A program made the position numbers and the translations under genes. Shown piece by piece: positions 15,384 to 17,908 of a stretch of DNA of 17,908 nucleotides (position 1 is the first letter of the stretch; every line of letters starts with the position of its first letter). This stretch comes from CANLDA01 sp964021645. Lineage in GTDB: Bacteria; Pseudomonadota; Alphaproteobacteria; Rhodobacterales; Rhodobacteraceae. Location of the stretch: positions 1 to 17,908 of the forward strand of contig CAXIAD010000060.1 in the NCBI GenBank assembly GCA_964021645.1. The letters are read 5' to 3'. Under the pieces are notes generated by a model. It was not told where the DNA came from and ran no database searches. It worked only from the letters and a program-made list of their open reading frames with translations.

Positions 15384-16151
15384 ATGCCCAGATATGCCAT
15401 GCAAGTTGAATACCACGGAGCCCCATTTGCCGGATGGCAGCGTCAAGCTGACCAGCCCTCGGTGCAGGGCGCTATTGAGACGGCTCTCGCTAAGTTGGAG
15501 CCCGGCCCCCATACAATCGCCGCCGCAGGGCGCACAGATGCTGGCGTTCATGGGCTGGGTCAGGTTGCCCATTGCGATTTGGGAAAAGACTGGGCACCAT
15601 TTCGGTTGGCCTCAGCGTTGAATTATCACCTAAAGCCGTTGCCAGTGTCGATTGTGAACTGCGCCATTGTTTCACCGGATTGGCACGCACGGTTTTCCGC
15701 AACCGAACGGAGGTATCTGTTTCGGATACTAATGCGCCGCGCGCCATCCGCCCACCAGGCGGGGCTAGTTTGGCAAGTTAACAACCTGCTGGACGTGGAA
15801 GCGATGCAAGAGGCCGCTAATTTCCTGATCGGCAATCATGATTTCACTACCTTCAGGTCGTCCATTTGTCAGGCTGCGAGCCCGCAAAAGACGTTGGATG
15901 AGCTGCGCGTTGAACATGTCGATACGCTGTATGGGCCTGAGGTGCATTTCCATGTGCGAGCGCGATCATTCCTGCACAATCAGGTTCGCAGCTTTGTCGG
16001 CACGCTGGAACGCGTCGGCAGTGGCGGCTGGGTGCCCCAAGATGTTCAGGATGCGCTTCGGGCTACTGAGCGGTCGGCATGTGGCCCGGTGTGCCCTCCT
16101 CAGGGGTTGTACCTTGCTGGTGTCACCTATCCAGATGCGCCGTTTCCCTAA
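15384..16151 (+). CDS. truA: tRNA pseudouridine(38-40) synthase
   Basis: A 255-residue homologue of TruA, which isomerises uridine to pseudouridine at positions 38-40 of the tRNA anticodon arm. The catalytic aspartate is Asp52 in AAAGRTDAGVHGLGQVAH. Family blocks YHGAPFAGWQRQ, LNYHLKPLP, ERRYLFRI, FTTFRS and SFLHNQVRSFVGTLERVG follow in the right order and the length is normal. The ATG at 15384 matches typical N-termini (MPRYAMQVEYHG), though its ribosome binding site is weak. It is divergent from ycjX. Downstream, 57 bases past the stop, is a palindrome that could act as a weak terminator but fits a lux box better. Confidence 0.95.
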   Translation: MPRYAMQVEYHGAPFAGWQRQADQPSVQGAIETALAKLEPGPHTIAAAGRTDAGVHGLGQVAHCDLGKDWAPFRLASALNYHLKPLPVSIVNCAIVSPDWHARFSATERRYLFRILMRRAPSAHQAGLVWQVNNLLDVEAMQEAANFLIGNHDFTTFRSSICQAASPQKTLDELRVEHVDTLYGPEVHFHVRARSFLHNQVRSFVGTLERVGSGGWVPQDVQDALRATERSACGPVCPPQGLYLAGVTYPDAPFP

Positions 16152-16208
16152 ACCCATCTAGGAATCGGGAGGGCACTCAAAGGCCATTCTGCGCGGCCAT
16201 GCCAAGCT

Positions 16209-16228
16209 AACTGTCAGAAATTACAGTT
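16209..16228. promoter_or_regulatory. Lux-box-like palindrome 1
   Basis: AACTGTCAGAAATTACAGTT is a 20-bp element with AACTGT and ACAGTT arms around an 8-bp core. It has the CTG(N10)CAG framework and 20-bp length of LuxR/TraR-type operators and differs from the classical lux-box consensus at about three specified positions. Its centre is 30 bp from the next box. Its tail TTTT means it could also act as a weak truA terminator. Confidence 0.55.
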
Positions 16229-16238
16229 TTACCCGCCA

Positions 16239-16258
16239 ACCTGTAAGATTTGTCAGTC
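16239..16258. promoter_or_regulatory. Lux-box-like palindrome 2
   Basis: ACCTGTAAGATTTGTCAGTC has a left half that matches the classical ACCTGTAGGAT lux-box half at ten of eleven positions, and a right half reduced to GTCAG. The CTG and CAG triplets are placed exactly as in box 1. The centre (16248.5) is about 39-42 bp before the start site expected from the -10-like TATGGA at 16275-16280, the position used by LuxR-type activators. Confidence 0.5.
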
Positions 16259-16287
16259 AAAAGTTAACCCATGGTATGGATTCCCCT

Positions 16288-16457
16288 ACCCGACAACCTC
16301 ACGGATTTTTGATAGGTTGATATCAGAAGGTGAGCGAGACGCTATCTTCCCCAGAGACCCAGTTTCGCTTGTGCCGCGGCATCGCCAACGCTCTTCTCCT
16401 TTGCATTGTTCTTTGCAGAGGCCGAATTCCCCCGCAACCTGCTGCGGGTTCGGTTTT
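16288..16457 (+). ncRNA. Candidate small RNA under lux-box control
   Basis: About 170 nt lie between a -10-like TATGGA (16275-16280) with lux boxes upstream and an intrinsic terminator at 16422-16457. I find no convincing ORF on the plus strand; the few ATG frames end after 13-14 codons without ribosome binding sites. Potential internal structure includes CAACCT/AGGTTG near the 5' end and a competing CTCAC/GTGAG pair. It is tail-to-tail with luxR, so it is complementary to any luxR transcript that reads beyond its stop codon. Both ends are predicted, not observed. Confidence 0.4.
16422..16457 (+). terminator. Intrinsic terminator of the candidate small RNA
   Basis: CCGAA (16422-16426) pairs with TTCGG (16449-16453) and CCCGCA (16431-16436) with TGCGGG (16443-16448). 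A TTCC bulge and an ACCTGC loop complete it, and TTTT follows (16454-16457). On the minus strand no T-tract follows, so it works in the plus direction. Confidence 0.65.
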
Positions 16458-16482
16458 CCTTGAAGTGTTTTAATCATGCTAG

Positions 16483-16514
16483 AGTGTCCTGTCTTTGACA
16501 GGGCACTTTATTTT
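16483..16514 (+). terminator. Second plus-strand terminator overlapping the luxR stop codon
   Basis: An 11-bp stem, AGTGTCCTGTC (16483-16493) with GACAGGGCACT (16497-16507), contains one T-G wobble. It closes a TTT loop and is followed by TTATTTT on the plus strand. The T-tract includes the complement of the luxR TAA stop (16508-16510). On the minus strand it is followed by CTAGCATG, so it is not an obvious terminator for luxR. Confidence 0.65.
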
Positions 16515-17386
16515 GTGCGTTGGCGCCGCACTGCGTTTTGGGGCTCAGAGCCCATTTCGATGAGAAAATCCTGACTGTCGCCCAATGTATGACGTAATGG
16601 ATCTGCCAAAATTCCCATACTCATCGCCAAAGATGCCAGTTCGGCACGGTTGGACATTTTTGTCTTTTCCATCAACTTGTTCATACGTTGACGCACGGCG
16701 GAAATCGAAACCTGCAATTGATCGGCGATCACCTTGTCCTGCAATCCCTGACCGATCATCTGAAGCAACTCCCACTGCTTATCCGAAATTTGGTTCCGCT
16801 CGGGAAATTCGGCGGAAAAATGCATCATATACCTTTGGTGGGCCATGATTGCAGCGGTGTTCAAGGTCCAGCCATGGGCGTTAATAATGGTCAGCATGTC
16901 GCGCCTCGAATGATCCCCGGCAAAGGTTACCAAGGCCGATTGAGGCGGCGCGTAAACACGCAACGGTATCGAAAAACCTGCGCGCATGCCTCGGCTGGCT
17001 GCTTCTTTTAGAACCGCGATACGGGCCTTTGGGAGAGGATGATATTCGTCCAGAAACTCTAGGCCGATAGTGATCGGTGTCAGGTGATCCATGGCATGTG
17101 ATCTGAAATACGACCATTTGTGCACATCAGGATCCATATTGACCGTGTTCAGCCAAGTTGAATCATAGGAGGTGCGAATAAACAGTGTTTGCTTCCAATC
17201 CGCGAAACTGCTTGCGCAGATAAAGTCGACGAATGGCAGTCGCAAATCTTTTCCCAATCGAACCAACAGCCGCCACACATCGTGTGAATGGGCTGTTGCT
17301 TCGAGGTCTATAAGGAAGTCACGCAGCAGTTCAGGCGTATGGCTTTCCGCAGCGATGACAGGCCTGTGGCGGCTCGCTGCGTCCAT
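16508..17386 (-). CDS. LuxR-family transcriptional regulator with autoinducer-binding-like domain
   Basis: A 292-residue two-domain regulator. Residues 35-185 resemble the autoinducer-binding domain: Tyr74, Trp78, Asp86-Pro87, and the family's Gly-rich block SRGMRAGFSIPLR (Gly133, Gly137, Pro141). Residues 200-260 are a LuxR helix-turn-helix: ISDKQWELLQMIGQGLQDKVIADQLQVSISAVRQRMNKLMEKTKMSNRAELA. By eye, the usual second aromatic after the first Trp and the PF-W stretch of acyl-homoserine-lactone receptors are not conserved, and the C-terminus carries about 30 extra residues. Ligand binding is therefore uncertain. No luxI is in the window, so it may be a solo receptor. It starts two bases after the stop of the CII-like gene and is co-transcribed with it. 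Two lux-box-like sites lie beyond its 3' end. Confidence 0.88.
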   Translation of the reverse strand: MDAASRHRPVIAAESHTPELLRDFLIDLEATAHSHDVWRLLVRLGKDLRLPFVDFICASSFADWKQTLFIRTSYDSTWLNTVNMDPDVHKWSYFRSHAMDHLTPITIGLEFLDEYHPLPKARIAVLKEAASRGMRAGFSIPLRVYAPPQSALVTFAGDHSRRDMLTIINAHGWTLNTAAIMAHQRYMMHFSAEFPERNQISDKQWELLQMIGQGLQDKVIADQLQVSISAVRQRMNKLMEKTKMSNRAELASLAMSMGILADPLRHTLGDSQDFLIEMGSEPQNAVRRQRTK

Positions 17387-17388
17387 GA

Positions 17389-17847
17389 TCAGCCTGATTC
17401 TTCTTCGAGATGCAGTTTCATATCAATCAACACATGCTGCAAAGCCAGGGTTTCTTTCAACAGACGCTTTGCTTCGTTGACGGTGATGATGCCATCCTGA
17501 ATGGAGTGGCTATACTCTGCCATAAGCATCGCAAAACGCTGACTGAGGGCGATGACATCGTTGTTCACGCCGCCATTGGGTTCGGAGTTTGCGCGGCGCT
17601 CGTCGTGTGACAGAGCGATGCCCCGCAGCTCTGCTAGGGCTGAGGTAACGTGCGGATACCCGGAGGCGGCTTCTAGTGCAGCAACAGCATCAACCGGCAT
17701 AAAGCGGTCTTGATGCTCTGGACTGTCAGAATAGTAGCGCCCAAGCGTCGCCTTGGATTTGCCCGTCAGAACGCAGGCCGGTTCGATACCGACATCCTTG
17801 ACCAGCGCCTCAGTGTGTTTCTTAAGATAGCTGCCAATTCCAGCCAT
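17389..17847 (-). CDS. Putative CII-like helix-turn-helix protein, first gene of the luxR operon
   Basis: About 152 residues, soluble. The N-terminal half resembles a phage CII-type or related helix-turn-helix: IEPACVLTGKSKATLGRYYSDS, where GKSKATLGRYY has the look of a recognition helix, followed by DRFMPVDAVAALEAASGYPHVTSALAEL. The C-terminal half is predicted helical (ALSQRFAMLMAEYSHSIQDGIITVNEAKRLLKETLALQHVLIDMKLHLEEE) and could form a coiled-coil oligomerisation region. DNA binding is inference; I do not know a characterised homologue. The ATG at 17847 is chosen because GGGGGA lies about eight bases upstream, while the frame's earlier ATG at 17883 falls inside a terminator hairpin. It is two bases from luxR, so the two proteins probably act in one circuit. 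Confidence 0.75.
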   Translation of the reverse strand: MAGIGSYLKKHTEALVKDVGIEPACVLTGKSKATLGRYYSDSPEHQDRFMPVDAVAALEAASGYPHVTSALAELRGIALSHDERRANSEPNGGVNNDVIALSQRFAMLMAEYSHSIQDGIITVNEAKRLLKETLALQHVLIDMKLHLEEESG

Positions 17848-17860
17848 GCCCCTGTCCCCC

Positions 17861-17888
17861 AAAAAAACGACCCCGTGCTTCAACGGGG
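17861..17888 (-). terminator. Intrinsic terminator or attenuator directly before the CII-like/luxR operon
   Basis: On the minus strand CCCCGT (17888-17883) pairs with ACGGGG (17876-17871) around TGAAGC, followed by TCG and seven T (17867-17861). It ends only 13 nt before the ATG at 17847. Upstream on the minus strand the frame GAA AAG AAG TAA (stop at 17897-17895) could be the 3' end of a gene outside the window, for which this would be the terminator; only four codons are visible. Confidence 0.8.
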
Positions 17889-17908
17889 AAATGATTACTT
17901 CTTTTCCC

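Noticed and set aside
16209..16230. Palindrome AACTGT...ACAGTT plus TTTT as the truA terminator
   Set aside because: The stem is only six AT-rich pairs with an eight-base loop, weak for termination, while its length and phasing with box 2 fit a lux box. It may do both.
16286..16477. A 63-codon minus-strand ORF downstream of luxR with a possible AGGA ribosome binding site
   Set aside because: The composition is not protein-like and it is antisense to the candidate small RNA and terminator. The lux boxes and terminators explain the region better. Not fully excluded.

Overview
The window looks like chromosomal DNA from an alphaproteobacterium of the Rhodobacterales (Roseobacter group). The basis is the gene content and protein style: a phosphatidylcholine synthase, a ycjX/ycjF pair, a group III truncated haemoglobin, IleS with its C-terminal zinc finger, a LuxR-type regulator, and moderately GC-rich coding DNA with frequent ATGA/GTGA overlaps. 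No strain-level assignment is possible from the sequence alone.

Layout. Positions 1-4100 are an accessory-looking stretch of unrelated small genes: an exported single-haem c-type protein (-) with a perfect terminator palindrome, an M50B-like membrane metalloprotease (-), an orphan Imm11/DUF1629-like immunity protein (+), and a two-helix membrane protein (-). At 4.3-6.5 kb an AAA+ ATPase and a beta-hydroxyacid dehydrogenase lie in tandem on +. They face a convergent DinB-family gene. The 7047-7379 gap holds a T9G8 homopolymer, four TTTGTAC elements and a long hairpin, followed by pcs (+). Next come ogt (-) and ileS (-). Then a divergent group III truncated haemoglobin (+) and a translationally coupled ycjX-GNAT-ycjF operon (-). 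truA (+) follows. The right end is a two-gene operon (-) encoding a CII-like HTH protein and a LuxR-type regulator.

Two regulatory systems stand out, and neither is explained by the protein-coding genes. (1) Upstream of ileS there is a good sigma70-type promoter placed so that transcription would begin at, or within a base of, the ATG of a 17-codon ORF, MTHMMAIIIRIICPALS. It carries five Ile codons in six and overlaps the first arm of a set of mutually exclusive hairpins. This has the architecture of a leaderless ribosome-mediated attenuator in which isoleucine (or charged tRNA-Ile) supply would control isoleucyl-tRNA synthetase. (2) In the gap between truA and luxR there are two lux-box-like palindromes whose centres are exactly 30 bp apart. 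They are followed by a -10-like element and about 170 nt without a convincing ORF, ending in an intrinsic terminator. This suggests a small RNA controlled by a LuxR-type protein and lying tail-to-tail with the luxR gene. The luxR operon itself has an intrinsic terminator only 13 nt before its first start codon, so it may depend on read-through.

All family assignments come from reading motifs by eye. The regulatory models are inferences from sequence architecture and have not been tested.
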